Source of the DNA: Halosolutus amylolyticus | GTDB taxonomy: Archaea; Halobacteriota; Halobacteria; Halobacteriales; Natrialbaceae | Assembly: GCF_023566055.1 (NCBI RefSeq) | Contig: NZ_JALIQP010000001.1 | Location: 766,059-830,058, forward strand | DNA: 64,000 nt | Reading direction: 5' to 3' | Shown: positions 44,603 through 54,466 of the stretch, piece after piece | Numbering within the stretch: the first letter of the stretch is position 1 | Layout of the letters: every line of letters begins with the position of its first letter | Translations under genes and position numbers: made by a program | The notes under the pieces: generated by a model | Told to the model about the DNA's origin: nothing | The model's database searches: none | What the model saw: the letters and a program-made list of their open reading frames with translations, nothing else

Positions 44603-44899
44603 TCAAAATCGTCTTTGATACAGCAATCGATGACTTCCGCCGCTCATCGCGGCCGTGATCTGGACCGTCTCGCCCCCCTCGAGCGTCGTGTCGACGCCGT
44701 CCAGCGTCGCGAGCTTTCGCCCGTCGACGAGGACGTTGATCTCCGATCGGAACTCGTCGTCGTCGTACAGCGCCGACTCAAGTTCCGGGTGCGTGGCGAC
44801 GACGTCCGCGAGCACCGCGTCGACGGTGTCGCCGCGTGCAGTGAGTCGTTTCTCGCCGACCGCGTCCCGGACGGGACCGTAGAGTACGACCTCGACCAT
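44603..44899 (-). CDS. MoaD/ThiS ubiquitin-like sulfur carrier with C-terminal tail
   Basis: 98 residues with a beta-grasp MoaD fold: VVLYGPVRDAVGEKRLT, INVLVDGRKLATLDGVDTTLEGGETVQITAAMSGG. MoaD and SAMP proteins normally end in Gly-Gly, which is thiocarboxylated. Here Gly87-Gly88 are followed by 10 further residues (SHRLLYQRRF) before the stop, so proteolytic trimming would be needed. It is 120 bp upstream of the AOR gene on the same strand, consistent with a role in tungstopterin synthesis. Confidence 0.82.
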   Translation of the reverse strand: MVEVVLYGPVRDAVGEKRLTARGDTVDAVLADVVATHPELESALYDDDEFRSEINVLVDGRKLATLDGVDTTLEGGETVQITAAMSGGSHRLLYQRRF

Positions 44900-44989
44900 C
44901 GCCCTCACTATCTGTGGCAGGTACAAATATATTCGCAATACGTTCGGTTCGTTCCAACGGAGTCCGGGGCCGGGACCGGACGGCGATCG

Positions 44990-46282
44990 TCAGGGCCAGA
45001 GCCCGCGAGCGGTTTTTGCGTCGGCGATTCGCGAGAGTGCGACGACGTAGGCGGCCTCGCGCCACGAGACGTCCCGATCGCGAACCTCGCGCCGGACGTC
45101 CCGCCAGGCCGACAGCATCGTCGACTCGAGTTCCTCGTGGACCTCCGCTACGGTCCACTGGCGACGGTTGACGTGCTGGAGCCACTCGAAGTAGCTGACG
45201 GTGACGCCGCCGGCGTTCGCGAGGATGTCCGGGACGACGTCGATGCCGCGATCGTCGAAGATTGCGTCGGCGGCGGCGGTCGTCGGTCCGTTCGCGCCCT
45301 CGACGATCAGGTCCGCCCGGACGTCGGGCGCGTTGTCGGCGGTCAGGACGTTGCCGACGGCGGCGGGGACGAGGACGTCGACGTCGAGAGTCAGCAGGTC
45401 GTCGTTCGAGAGCGCGTCGGCGTCCTCGTAGCCGGAGACGGCGCCCGGTTCCTCGTGATGGGTGAGGAGGACCTGCGGGTCGAGCCCGTCGGGATCGTAG
45501 ATCGCGCCGTCGACGTCGCTCACGGCGACGACGTCGGCGCCCCACTCGTCGAGCAGGCGAGCGGCGTTCGCGCCGACGCTCCCGAACCCCTGGACGGCGA
45601 TCGTCGCGTCCGCGAGATCGTCGCCGCGGTCCTCGACCGTCTCCCGGGTGACGATCGCGACGCTCCGGCCCGGTGCCGCGTCGCGACCGTAGCTTCCGCC
45701 GAGAACCGTCGGTTTCCCGGTCACGACGCCGGGGATGGTCTCGCCCTCCTGCATGCTGTAGGCGTCCATGAACCAGGCCATCGTCTGGGCGTCGGTCCCC
45801 ATGTCCGGTGCCGGAATGTCGCGGGTCGGCCCGACGTAGTCGCGAAGTTCCTCCGCGAACCGGCGCGTGAGTCGCTCCCGCTCGCCCTCGCTGAGGTCTT
45901 TCGGATCGACGACCACGCCACCCTTCGCTCCGCCGAAGGGGAGGTCCATGACGGCGCACTTCCAGGTCATCCACATCGCCAGTCCGACGCACTCGTCTTC
46001 GCTGACGGCCGGGTGGTAGCGCAGTCCACCCTTGTACGGGCCGCGAACGTCGTCGTGCTGGGCACGATACCCCGTGAACACCTCGAGACTGCCGTCGTCT
46101 CGCCGCAGCGGTATCGACACGCGGTGGACCTGCGTCGGGTGTTTCAGCCGCTCGATGATCCCCGGATCGACCTCCAGGTGCGCCGCTGCGCGGTCGAGTT
46201 GCTGGCGCGCGGTGTCGGCCGCCGATTCGGACGCGCCGTCCGTTCGATTCCCGTCCGTCGTTCCGTCGCGGGTAGTTGCCAT
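44990..46282 (-). CDS. gdhB: Glutamate dehydrogenase (Glu/Leu/Phe/Val family)
   Basis: 430 residues. The substrate domain has [20 protein letters not shown] with its catalytic Lys and [21 protein letters not shown]; the NAD(P) domain has [15 protein letters not shown]. It catalyses reversible oxidative deamination of glutamate to 2-oxoglutarate and ammonia, fitting with the aminotransferases. The start MATTRDGT was chosen as the first Met of the acidic haloarchaeal N terminus. The coenzyme is uncertain: the residue after the second strand is Asp in VAVSDVDG, suggesting NAD. Confidence 0.92.
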   Translation of the reverse strand: MATTRDGTTDGNRTDGASESAADTARQQLDRAAAHLEVDPGIIERLKHPTQVHRVSIPLRRDDGSLEVFTGYRAQHDDVRGPYKGGLRYHPAVSEDECVGLAMWMTWKCAVMDLPFGGAKGGVVVDPKDLSEGERERLTRRFAEELRDYVGPTRDIPAPDMGTDAQTMAWFMDAYSMQEGETIPGVVTGKPTVLGGSYGRDAAPGRSVAIVTRETVEDRGDDLADATIAVQGFGSVGANAARLLDEWGADVVAVSDVDGAIYDPDGLDPQVLLTHHEEPGAVSGYEDADALSNDDLLTLDVDVLVPAAVGNVLTADNAPDVRADLIVEGANGPTTAAADAIFDDRGIDVVPDILANAGGVTVSYFEWLQHVNRRQWTVAEVHEELESTMLSAWRDVRREVRDRDVSWREAAYVVALSRIADAKTARGLWP

Positions 46283-46493
46283 CTCCGTGAACCTCCACCG
46301 GACCGGTCCGACCCGATCGCCGCGGGCCGTCACCGCTCGCGGTCGTGTTCGACAACACCGAGCAACCTACATTAGGTTTCCTATCATATATCGCCTCCAA
46401 AATCGTATTCGGAGTTACCAAAAGGACGATTTATTGTAGGCGATCAAAACCACTAAGCGGTCCCGGTCCGTCGTCGCCGACGAGGAACCCACG
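46283..46493. promoter_or_regulatory. Divergent promoter region of gdhB and the aldehyde dehydrogenase gene
   Basis: 211 bp, AT-rich at 46365-46440, with tcatatatcg and cgatttattg as TATA candidates for the two directions. Confidence 0.45.
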
Positions 46494-48008
46494 ATGGTCG
46501 ACTACTACGACGGCACGATCGAGGAGAACCACCGCGAGGCGATCGAACGGGCGACGACGGATCGATCGTTCGGCAACTGGATCGATGGCGAGTCGGTCGC
46601 CGCGAGCACCGACGAGACGTTCGAGACGACCGACCCGGCCGTCACGATTCCCATCACGGCGGTCCCGCGAAGCGGTCCGGCGGACGTCGATCGGGCCGTC
46701 GCCGCCGCACGCGACGCGATGGACGGCGAGTGGGGCGAGACGACGGCCGCGGAGCGATCGCGGTTGCTCCGGGAGTGGGTCGATCGGCTCCGCGACCACG
46801 TCGACGAACTGGCGTTGCTGGAGAGTCTCGACGTGGGCAAGCCGCTCGCTCACGCGAAAGGCGAGATCGAGAAGGCCCTCGAGTTCGTCGAGTACTACGC
46901 GTCGGTGGGCCGCGGACAGGAGGGGGTTCAGGTTCCCGTCTCGAACGACTCCCACGTCTACACCCGCCGCGAACCGTACGGCGTCGTCGGCGCGATCGTC
47001 CCGTGGAACTTCCCGCTCGTGCTGGCATCGTGGAAGCTCGGCCCCGCGCTGGCGGCGGGGAACGCGGTCGTCCTCAAGCCGGCGGAGGACAGTCCCCTCA
47101 CGGCCACCCGGGTCGCCCAGCTCTCGGCGGGCATCCTCCCGGACGGCGTCCTCAACGTCGTCCACGGCTACGGCGAGGAGGCCGGCGCGCCGCTCGCGGG
47201 CCACGAGGGCGTGGACAAACTCTCCTTTACGGGCGAGGACGTGACCGGCGAGGAAGTGATGCGCACCGCGGCCGACGCGATCACGCCCGTCACCCTCGAA
47301 CTCGGCGGCAAGTCGCCGTTCCTCGTCTTCCCCGACGCCGACCTCGAGACGGCCGTCGAGACCGTCGCTGGCGGCATCTTCTACAACACCGGCCAGTCCT
47401 GTGACGCGCCCTCGCGGGTGCTCGTCCACGAGGACGTCCACGACGAGTTCGTCGATCGGTTCGTCGAGGCGGCCGAGTCCCACGTGATCGGCGACCCGCT
47501 CGCCGAGGAGACGACGATGGGACCGCTCACCTCCCGGGCCCAGTACGAGAAGGTCACGGGCTACGTCGACGCCGGGATCGACGAGGGCGCGACGCTGGTT
47601 TCCGGCGGCGATCGGCCCGGCGGCGACCTGGCGGATGGCTGGTACGTCGAGCCGACGGTCTTCGACGGCGTCGACAACGACATGCAGGTCGCGCGCGAGG
47701 AAATCTTCGGCCCCGTCGAGACGATCAACACCTTCGGAACGTACGAGGAAGCGATCGAGATCGCCAACGACACGCCCTACGGGCTGGCCGCTGGCATCGC
47801 GACGGAGACCACCGACCTCGCCCACCGGGCCGCCGCCGACCTGGAGGCCGGGAGCGTCTGGGTCAACACCTACGGCTCGACGGTCACCGGTGGTCCGTTC
47901 GGCGGCTACAAGCGCTCCGGGATCGGCCGCGAGTGCGGCAAGGACGCCCTCGAGTACTACACCCGGACCAAGACGGTCAACCTCGAACTCGACGAGCCCT
48001 CGCTGTAG
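46494..48008 (+). CDS. Aldehyde dehydrogenase family protein
   Basis: 504 residues, NAD(P)-dependent. ELGGKSPFLVFPDA holds the general base Glu, NTGQSCDAPSRVLVHEDV the catalytic Cys, GPVETINTF and GGPFGGYKRSGIGRECG the C-terminal motifs. It resembles the betaine/gamma-aminobutyraldehyde dehydrogenase group (WNFPLVLASWKLGPALAAGNAV). It could oxidise aldehydes formed by the aminotransferases. It is followed by a hairpin terminator. Confidence 0.92.
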   Translation: MVDYYDGTIEENHREAIERATTDRSFGNWIDGESVAASTDETFETTDPAVTIPITAVPRSGPADVDRAVAAARDAMDGEWGETTAAERSRLLREWVDRLRDHVDELALLESLDVGKPLAHAKGEIEKALEFVEYYASVGRGQEGVQVPVSNDSHVYTRREPYGVVGAIVPWNFPLVLASWKLGPALAAGNAVVLKPAEDSPLTATRVAQLSAGILPDGVLNVVHGYGEEAGAPLAGHEGVDKLSFTGEDVTGEEVMRTAADAITPVTLELGGKSPFLVFPDADLETAVETVAGGIFYNTGQSCDAPSRVLVHEDVHDEFVDRFVEAAESHVIGDPLAEETTMGPLTSRAQYEKVTGYVDAGIDEGATLVSGGDRPGGDLADGWYVEPTVFDGVDNDMQVAREEIFGPVETINTFGTYEEAIEIANDTPYGLAAGIATETTDLAHRAAADLEAGSVWVNTYGSTVTGGPFGGYKRSGIGRECGKDALEYYTRTKTVNLELDEPSL

Positions 48009-48037
48009 GCCGTCTGCCGATCGAGACGGCCGCTTTT
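48008..48037 (+). terminator. Hairpin and T4 terminator after the aldehyde dehydrogenase gene
   Basis: GGCCGTCT-gccgatcg-AGACGGCC is a perfect 8-bp stem beginning at the last base of the stop codon, followed by CTTTT. Confidence 0.6.
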
Positions 48038-48082
48038 CGCACTTCTCGCTGGAGACCTGTTTTCACTCGAACGCGTGGATCG

Positions 48083-49324
48083 CTACGACAGCCAGGTCGC
48101 GGCGGCGTCGGCGACGATCCGGGCGACGTCCACGACGTCGTCCGTATAGACGTATTCGCCGGCGTCGTGGACGTTCTCGCCGTCGGGGCCGAGGATGACG
48201 GTCGGGATTCCGGCCGCGTGGCCGAGGTAGTTGAAATCGCCGATGCTCGAAAAGTAGCCGATTTCGGGGTCGCGCCCGGTCACCCGTTCGCTCCGATCGG
48301 CCAGCACCCGGACGAGGGGGTGGTCCTCGTCGGTCACGTACGGCCCGAACCGCGCGTCCTCGCCCGGCGTGTCCCTGAGTTCGACCTCGACCGTGGAGTC
48401 GAGATCGAGCCCCGCGACGAGCCGTTCCGCTTGCTCGAGGACGCTCGCCGCGGTCTCACCCGGGACCACGTGACGGTTGACCGCGAGCGTACACCGATCG
48501 GGCACCGAGAGCGGGTCCTCGCCGCCCCGGATCTCCAGGGGACAGATCGATCCCCGGCCGAGCGCCGGATGCTCGCCACAGTCCATCTCGGTGATGGCGG
48601 TCGCGATCCGGGATGCGTCGACGACGGCGTTCGTCCCCATCTCGGGGTGGGCGGCGTGGGCCGGGTCGCCGGAGACGGTGATCTCGTAGCGGAACCCGCC
48701 CCGCGCCCCCAGGACGAGCGCCGGATTCGTCAGGTCCTGCTGGCCGATCGCGGGGCCCGGTTCGGCGACGATCGCGCCGTCCACGTCGTCGAGGAGTCCG
48801 TCCCGAAGCAGCTGGTAGGTGCCGAGTCCGTACGGTCCCTCCTCGCCGACGACCGCCGTGAGGACGACGTCACCACGGAGCTCCAGGTCGGATTCGGCGA
48901 GCGCCCGGAACGCCACGAGGAGCGAGACCAGCCCGCCTTTCATGTCGCAGGCACCCTGGCCGTACAGTTTGCCGTCCTCGATGCGCCCGGAGAGCGGGTC
49001 CTCGTCCCAGCCGTCGACGAGCCGAACGGTGTCCATGTGCCCGTTCAGGAGGAGCGTCGGCGCGTCGGGATCGGTCCCCTCGAGCCGTGCGACGACGTTG
49101 TCGCCCTCGAAGCCGGTGATGTCCGGTTCGCTCACGGCGTGGTATTCCGGCTCCAGACCGTGCTCATCGAGCCAGTCGTAGACCGCCCGGGCGAGTTCGT
49201 CTTCCTCGAAAAACGGGCTCTCGATGCGCACGAGGTCCTGGAGCAACGACACCGTCTCGGTCGCGTCGATCCGATCGCGGAGGTTCGCGGTGGCGGTCGG
49301 CGATCCGTCCCGCGGCCGACTCAT
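48083..49324 (-). CDS. M20-family metallohydrolase (ArgE/DapE-like)
   Basis: 413 residues. Zinc ligands in LLNGHMDTVRLVD, the bridging Asp in GACDMKGG, catalytic Glu-Glu in VVGEEGPYG, and a later His in YFSSIGDFNYLGHAAG. It hydrolyses N-acyl amino acids or small peptides; acetylornithine or succinyl-diaminopimelate deacylase-like activity is typical. The start and the aminotransferase stop share one base (TGATG), so the two are translated as a pair, suggesting amino-acid deacylation followed by transamination. Confidence 0.88.
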   Translation of the reverse strand: MSRPRDGSPTATANLRDRIDATETVSLLQDLVRIESPFFEEDELARAVYDWLDEHGLEPEYHAVSEPDITGFEGDNVVARLEGTDPDAPTLLLNGHMDTVRLVDGWDEDPLSGRIEDGKLYGQGACDMKGGLVSLLVAFRALAESDLELRGDVVLTAVVGEEGPYGLGTYQLLRDGLLDDVDGAIVAEPGPAIGQQDLTNPALVLGARGGFRYEITVSGDPAHAAHPEMGTNAVVDASRIATAITEMDCGEHPALGRGSICPLEIRGGEDPLSVPDRCTLAVNRHVVPGETAASVLEQAERLVAGLDLDSTVEVELRDTPGEDARFGPYVTDEDHPLVRVLADRSERVTGRDPEIGYFSSIGDFNYLGHAAGIPTVILGPDGENVHDAGEYVYTDDVVDVARIVADAAATWLS

Positions 49325-50670
49325 CAGTCCATCACCGCGACGGCTTCGGCGACCGCGTCAGCGAACAGGTCGACGCCCGTCGCGGCCTGCTCGCGGGTGA
49401 GCGTCAGCGGCGGGGCGAACCTGATCGTGCTCTCGCCGCAGGGCAGGAGCATCAAGCCCTGTTTCCAGGCGGCGTGCATGATCTCCTCCGCGAGGTCGCC
49501 GAGGTACTCGCCGGTCTCCGGATCGGTGAACTCGACCCCGATCATGAGGCCGCGTCCCCGGACGTCGCTGATCTCGTCGACGTCGGCGGCGAAGTCCCGA
49601 AGTTCGTCCTGAAGATGAGTTCCGACCGACCGCGCGTTCTCGAGCAACGCCTCGTCCTCGATGACGTCGATGACGGCGTTGGCGGCGGCCGCGGCGACCG
49701 GATTCCCGTGATACGTGCTCGCGTGCGTGCCACTGCCCCAGGTCATCACGTCTGACCGGGCGACCATGGCGGACATCGGCAGGCCGTTGGCGATCCCCTT
49801 GCCCATCAGGGTGATGTCGGGTTCGACGTCCCAGTGGTCCATCGCGAACCACTCGCCGGTCCGACCGAATCCGGTCTGGATCTCGTCCGCGATGAGCAAC
49901 ATGCCGTGTTCGTCCGCGAACTCGCGGAGCCGCTGGTGGAACCCTTCCGGCGGGACGACGTAGCCGCCCTCTCCCTGGATCGGTTCGACGACGATCCCTG
50001 CGACCTCGTCCGCGGGCACCCGCGTCCGGAGCAGATCCTCGAGCGCGTCGAAGGTCGTCTCGATCGCGTCTTCGGGGCCCTCGGCCTCCGCGGGGTTCGG
50101 GTAGGGAACGTGGTCGACGCCGGGGACGAGCGGGCCGAAGCCGCGCTTGTACTTGGTCTTGCTCGCGGTCAGGGAGAGCGATCCCATCGATCGGCCGTGA
50201 AACGCGCCCTCGAACGCGATGAACCGGTGGCGGCCGGTGTGGTGGCGTGCGAGCTTGATCCCCGCCTCGACCGCTTCGGTCCCGCTGTTGCCGAAGAAGA
50301 GCCGCTTGGGCGAGTCGCCGGGCGCGAGGTCGACCAGGCGCTCGGCCAGTCGCACCGGCTCCGGCGAGTAGTAGTCACAGAACGCCGGGTGGACGAGCGT
50401 GTCGAGTTGGTCTTTCGCCGCCTCGACGACTCGTTCGTGGTTGTGCCCGACGTTCGTCACGGCGATGCCGCTCGCGAAGTCCCAGAACGTGTTCCCGTCG
50501 ACGTCCGTCACGGCCACGCCCGAGGCGCGTTCGATCGCCAGCGGATAGGCGCGCGGCGAACTGGGCGAGATGACCGCGTCGTCGGCCTCGACGACGCGCT
50601 TCGTCTCTTCCCCGGGAAGGTCGGTTTCGATCCGTGGTTCGGTCGCTGGAGTCGCTCGTTCGTCACCCAT
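49324..50670 (-). CDS. Class III aminotransferase (acetylornithine/4-aminobutyrate-like)
   Basis: 448 residues. FFGNSGTEAVEAGIKLARHHTGR, LLIADEIQTGFGRTGEWFAMDHW and the PLP lysine in LMGKGIANGLPMSAM. It is closer to GABA/acetylornithine aminotransferases than the enzyme at 41038 (VVEPIQGEGGYVVPPEGFHQRLRE). It moves an amino group to 2-oxoglutarate or pyruvate. Coupled to the M20 hydrolase gene downstream. Confidence 0.9.
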   Translation of the reverse strand: MGDERATPATEPRIETDLPGEETKRVVEADDAVISPSSPRAYPLAIERASGVAVTDVDGNTFWDFASGIAVTNVGHNHERVVEAAKDQLDTLVHPAFCDYYSPEPVRLAERLVDLAPGDSPKRLFFGNSGTEAVEAGIKLARHHTGRHRFIAFEGAFHGRSMGSLSLTASKTKYKRGFGPLVPGVDHVPYPNPAEAEGPEDAIETTFDALEDLLRTRVPADEVAGIVVEPIQGEGGYVVPPEGFHQRLREFADEHGMLLIADEIQTGFGRTGEWFAMDHWDVEPDITLMGKGIANGLPMSAMVARSDVMTWGSGTHASTYHGNPVAAAAANAVIDVIEDEALLENARSVGTHLQDELRDFAADVDEISDVRGRGLMIGVEFTDPETGEYLGDLAEEIMHAAWKQGLMLLPCGESTIRFAPPLTLTREQAATGVDLFADAVAEAVAVMD

Positions 50671-50775
50671 GTCGAACCCGTATAGGCCCCCGGTCTATTA
50701 AACTACCTATCAAAATATCCGCCGTATACTAAATGGAGAACAGATAACCAAACATCTAGTTGGTCTGCTCCCAAA

Positions 50776-50785
50776 ACATTAAGCT
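50776..50785 (+). promoter_or_regulatory. TATA-like box upstream of the flavoprotein gene
   Basis: acattaagct lies about 33 nt before GTG 50818 and 75 nt before ATG 50857, so a transcript could be leaderless at GTG 50818 or have a 40-nt leader to the ATG. Confidence 0.3.
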
Positions 50786-50856
50786 CCGGCGCACAAACAG
50801 TCTGCCAGGAGTCTACAGTGGACACTGGCGCGTCCACGTATACTATCCATCGATTC

Positions 50857-52026
50857 ATGACGCACGCAACTGTGATCGGCGCGGGGAGCATCGGCGTGAG
50901 CGTGGCAGCCCATCTCGCGAACCGGGACGTCGACGTGACGATTCTCGATCGGGGGTACGCGGCGGGCGAGACGACGGGTAAGGCGGGCGGCCTGATCTTC
51001 AGCCAGCTCCACGAACCGTCGGACGTACGGGCGATGGACTACAGCATCGAGTACTTCCGATCGCTGTCCGACGACGACAACCACTTCACGTTTCACCAGA
51101 CGGGGTTTCTCCGGGTGGGGACCGAGGCGGAACGCCCCGTCTTCGAACACGAGGTGGCGATGCAACAGGAGGCAGGTGCCGACGTTCGCCTCGTCGAACC
51201 GGACGAGATGCGGTCGATCTATCCCGATCTATCGCTCGACGGCGTCACCGTCGGGACGTACGCTCCGGCGGACGGATACGCGGATCCCCACACGTTCACG
51301 ACGACGCTTCTCGCCGACGCGGAGGCGGACGGGGTCGACTACCGACCCGGAACGTCCGTGACCGATATCGATCCGGGCGACTCGCCGTCCGTGACGACCG
51401 ACGAGGGGACGATCGAAACGGACGTCGTCGCGATCGCCGCCGGACCGTGGTCGCATCGGGTGGCCTCGCTCGCAGGGATCGATCTCCCCGTAAAGCCCTA
51501 TCGTGCCCAGGCCCTCGTGACGACCCCCGTCGACGTCGACATCGGAACCGTGTACGACGCCCACGAGGAGGTGTACTTCCGGCGGGAACAGGAGGGTGGC
51601 CTCCTGGTCGGCGACGGCACGGAGGAGGTGGAGTCGGACCCCGACGACTATTCCCAGCGGGCCGACTTCGACTTCCTCGCGAAGATGAGCGATACGATCG
51701 ACCACCGACTCTCGGCCGGGGAGGTCGGCGTCCAGAACGCGTGGGCCGGACTCTGTACGGCGACGCCCGACGGGCATCCGCTCGTAGGCCGTCCGCCGTT
51801 CGAACCCGGCGGGGCGAGTCGCCCGAACGGAGTCGTCGTCGCGGCCGGCCTCCAGGGCCACGGGTTCATGCGATCGCCTGCGGTCGGGCGGGCGGTCGCG
51901 GCTCTGCTCTGTAACGATCGACAGACGTATTCCGACTGGGATCCGACTCGGTTCGACGCCCATCCGGGCGATTTCGAGATCGAAGAGATGCTCAAACTCG
52001 AGGGCAAGCACCATCACCTCAGGTAA
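50857..52026 (+). CDS. FAD-dependent amino-acid/sarcosine oxidase-like protein
   Basis: 389 residues of the DAO/glycine oxidase superfamily. The N terminus ATVIGAGSIGVSVAAHLANRDVDVTILDRG is the FAD-binding Rossmann motif; VAIAAGPWSHRVASLAGIDLPVKPYRAQALV is a family hallmark; AGLCTATPDGHPLVG and VVAAGLQGHGFMRSPAVG bind the flavin near the C terminus. It oxidises amines or N-methyl amino acids. ATG 50857 was chosen by family alignment; GTG 50818 would add 13 residues. Neighbouring ABC genes point to amines or polyamines, an inference. Confidence 0.87.
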   Translation: MTHATVIGAGSIGVSVAAHLANRDVDVTILDRGYAAGETTGKAGGLIFSQLHEPSDVRAMDYSIEYFRSLSDDDNHFTFHQTGFLRVGTEAERPVFEHEVAMQQEAGADVRLVEPDEMRSIYPDLSLDGVTVGTYAPADGYADPHTFTTTLLADAEADGVDYRPGTSVTDIDPGDSPSVTTDEGTIETDVVAIAAGPWSHRVASLAGIDLPVKPYRAQALVTTPVDVDIGTVYDAHEEVYFRREQEGGLLVGDGTEEVESDPDDYSQRADFDFLAKMSDTIDHRLSAGEVGVQNAWAGLCTATPDGHPLVGRPPFEPGGASRPNGVVVAAGLQGHGFMRSPAVGRAVAALLCNDRQTYSDWDPTRFDAHPGDFEIEEMLKLEGKHHHLR

Positions 52027-52174
52027 TCTCGCCGCACTCAAGATATTCAACTCTCTCCATTATACTCCCTTGTATTTAGGAAGAATATCGAATTTACTCT
52101 CCACTAGTTATTCTGATCCCACCATCGTGCGTAACGCTTAATACGTTTCATGGGAAGTGGTAGGGTGAGTCAAA

Positions 52175-53275
52175 ATGGCACGGCATTCACGACGACGATT
52201 CGTCCAGCGAACTGGTGCGCTATCCGCGGTGGGGGTCGCGGCACTCTCGGGGTGTCTCGGCGGCGGTGACGGCGGCGATACGCTCGGGCTGTACTCCTGG
52301 GGTGGATCGACCCAGGAGGCGCTGATGGAACACATCGCGGATCCCTTCGAAGAGGAGTACGACGTGGAAGTCGAGGCGACCAGCTTCGACAACCAGGACA
52401 GCATGCTCTCGAACGTTCGCACGAGTCCCGAGGGCTCGTACGACATCATCATGCCGTCGGCGGAGCGAACGTACGAGGCAGTTCAGCAGGACCTCGTCGA
52501 GCCGATTCGAACGGAGAACATCGATACGTGGGACAACCTGTTCCCGGTCTTTCAGGACCTCAGCCTGGATCCGGGGGACGACGCCCACGTCGCACCGCTT
52601 TACTACGGCACGATCGGGATGGTGTACAACACCGACTACGTCGACACGTCGTCGCCGCCGTCGTGGGAACTCCTCTGGGACGCCGAGTACGAGGATCGCA
52701 TCACCGTCCAGGACATGGCGATGCTCCGGGTGTTCACCACTGCACTCCATCTCGGCCTCGATCCCAACACGCTGGAGTCCGACGGTTCGTACGAGGACGG
52801 ACTCGAGATGGTGTACGACGCGATGGCCGAACAACACGACCTGGTCCGAACGTACTGGGGAAGCGGCCAGGAGCAGGTGACCCAGTACCAGGAGGAGTCG
52901 TCCTACGTCGGCACCGGCTGGGGCGGCCGCATCCTGGCGCTGCAGGACGAGGGGTACGACCAGCTCGAGTACGCCATCCCGGAAGAAGGTGCCAAGGGCT
53001 GGAGCGACATGCTGGCGATCGCGAAGGGGTCGGAGAACCGGGAGCTGGCCGAACAGTTCATCGAGTTCGCCTACCAGGACGAGATCATCCAGGAACTCGC
53101 ACCGGATATCGGCTACCCGCCGGCGACGGGCGTCGAGACGGACGAGATCGAGGCGCTCCCGGACTTCGACCCCTCCGGCGGCGAAGGGCTCCTCTTCGAG
53201 GATCCCGAGTTCATCGACGAGCACGAGGACGAGTGGATGGACACCTTCGAGGCCATCAAAATGGGTGAATACTGA
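52175..53275 (+). CDS. potD: Polyamine-type ABC substrate-binding lipoprotein
   Basis: 366 residues. A Tat-like start (RHSRRRFVQRTGALSAVGVAALSGC) with lipobox LSGC, then a Gly/Asp linker. The mature part follows the PotD pattern: GLYSWGGSTQEALMEHI, YDIIMPS, IGMVYNTDYVD, AKGWSDMLAIAKGSENRELAEQFIEFAYQ. It captures spermidine/putrescine or another cationic organic molecule at the cell surface. Next come potABC in order. Note that the related AfuA-type proteins bind other ligands. Confidence 0.88.
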   Translation: MARHSRRRFVQRTGALSAVGVAALSGCLGGGDGGDTLGLYSWGGSTQEALMEHIADPFEEEYDVEVEATSFDNQDSMLSNVRTSPEGSYDIIMPSAERTYEAVQQDLVEPIRTENIDTWDNLFPVFQDLSLDPGDDAHVAPLYYGTIGMVYNTDYVDTSSPPSWELLWDAEYEDRITVQDMAMLRVFTTALHLGLDPNTLESDGSYEDGLEMVYDAMAEQHDLVRTYWGSGQEQVTQYQEESSYVGTGWGGRILALQDEGYDQLEYAIPEEGAKGWSDMLAIAKGSENRELAEQFIEFAYQDEIIQELAPDIGYPPATGVETDEIEALPDFDPSGGEGLLFEDPEFIDEHEDEWMDTFEAIKMGEY

Positions 53276-53356
53276 CCCGTATGCCCGCCGTGGCCACCGG
53301 GACACTCGTCGAACGGACGCCGAACGGACGATAACGAACAACGAAGGGGATCTGGA

Positions 53357-54466
53357 ATGAGTTATCTCGAAGTCGAAAACGTAACGAAACGATTTGGTGA
53401 TCTCGTCGCCGTCGACGACGTCAGTTTCAGCGCCGACGAAGGGGAATTTCTCTCCCTGCTCGGGCCGAGCGGCTGTGGAAAGACCACGATGCTCCGCATG
53501 ATCGCCGGACTGGAAACGCCGACGGCGGGGGAAATCCGCATTCGCGGGGAGACCGTGACCGACCAGCCGCCGTACGAACGGGACATCGGGATGATGTTCC
53601 AGCACTACGCGCTGTTTCCGCACAAGACCGTCGGCGAGAACGTCGGCTTCCCGCTCAAGATGCGGGGCGTGAACAAGGCCGATCGCCGCAAGCAGGTCGC
53701 GGAGGCCCTCGAGATGGTCAGGCTCCCGGACGCGATCGATCGATCGCCGACGGAGCTCTCCGGCGGCCAACAACAGCGCGTCGCGCTGGCCAGGGCGCTC
53801 GTGTTCGAACCCGACGTGTTGCTCCTGGACGAGCCTCTCTCGGCGCTTGACCGCGTCCTCCGCCAGCAGATGCGCGTCGAACTCGAACGCATCCAGAAGG
53901 AGATCGGGGTCACGACCGTCTACGTCACGCACGACCAGATGGAAGCGTTCTCCCTCTCCGATACGGTCGTGGTGCTCGACGAGGGGCAACTCTCCCAGCA
54001 GGGGGCGCCGATCGACATTTACGAGAACCCCGCCTCCGAGTTCGTCGGCGACTTTATCGGCCAGTCCACGAAGCTGACCGGGACGGTGGCCGAGAGCGAG
54101 GGACGGCCGGTCCTCGAAACGGCGAGTGGACAGGAGGTTCGTCTTCCGTCGACGGCCGACGTCGAGCGTGGCGGGCACGAGGCCGCATTCCTGCGGGCCG
54201 AAAAGCTCGACATCCGCGATCAGCCGTCGGATCACGCGAACTCGTTCCCGGCGACCATCAAGGTCATCAATTACCTCGGGGAGAAGACGGTCTTCTACTG
54301 TGACCTCGCCGACGGCACCGAAGTGATCGTCTCCCAGCAGGGCTTTACGGACGTCGACCAGTACGAACGCGGCGACGATGTCTACGTCGTCGCTCGCCCC
54401 GAGGACCTGGTGATCGCTCGCTCCGCTACCGAGCCCACCCCCCAGCAGGTGGAGGGGATGCAATGA
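53357..54466 (+). CDS. potA: Polyamine-type ABC transporter ATPase
   Basis: 369 residues. Walker A GPSGCGKTT, Q loop IGMMFQHYALFPHKT, signature LSGGQQQRVALARAL, Walker B LLLDEPLSALD, H loop VTHDQMEAF, and a C-terminal TOBE domain from about 280 (EAAFLRAEKLDI). It powers import. Its end overlaps the first permease gene by 4 bp. Confidence 0.93.
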   Translation: MSYLEVENVTKRFGDLVAVDDVSFSADEGEFLSLLGPSGCGKTTMLRMIAGLETPTAGEIRIRGETVTDQPPYERDIGMMFQHYALFPHKTVGENVGFPLKMRGVNKADRRKQVAEALEMVRLPDAIDRSPTELSGGQQQRVALARALVFEPDVLLLDEPLSALDRVLRQQMRVELERIQKEIGVTTVYVTHDQMEAFSLSDTVVVLDEGQLSQQGAPIDIYENPASEFVGDFIGQSTKLTGTVAESEGRPVLETASGQEVRLPSTADVERGGHEAAFLRAEKLDIRDQPSDHANSFPATIKVINYLGEKTVFYCDLADGTEVIVSQQGFTDVDQYERGDDVYVVARPEDLVIARSATEPTPQQVEGMQ

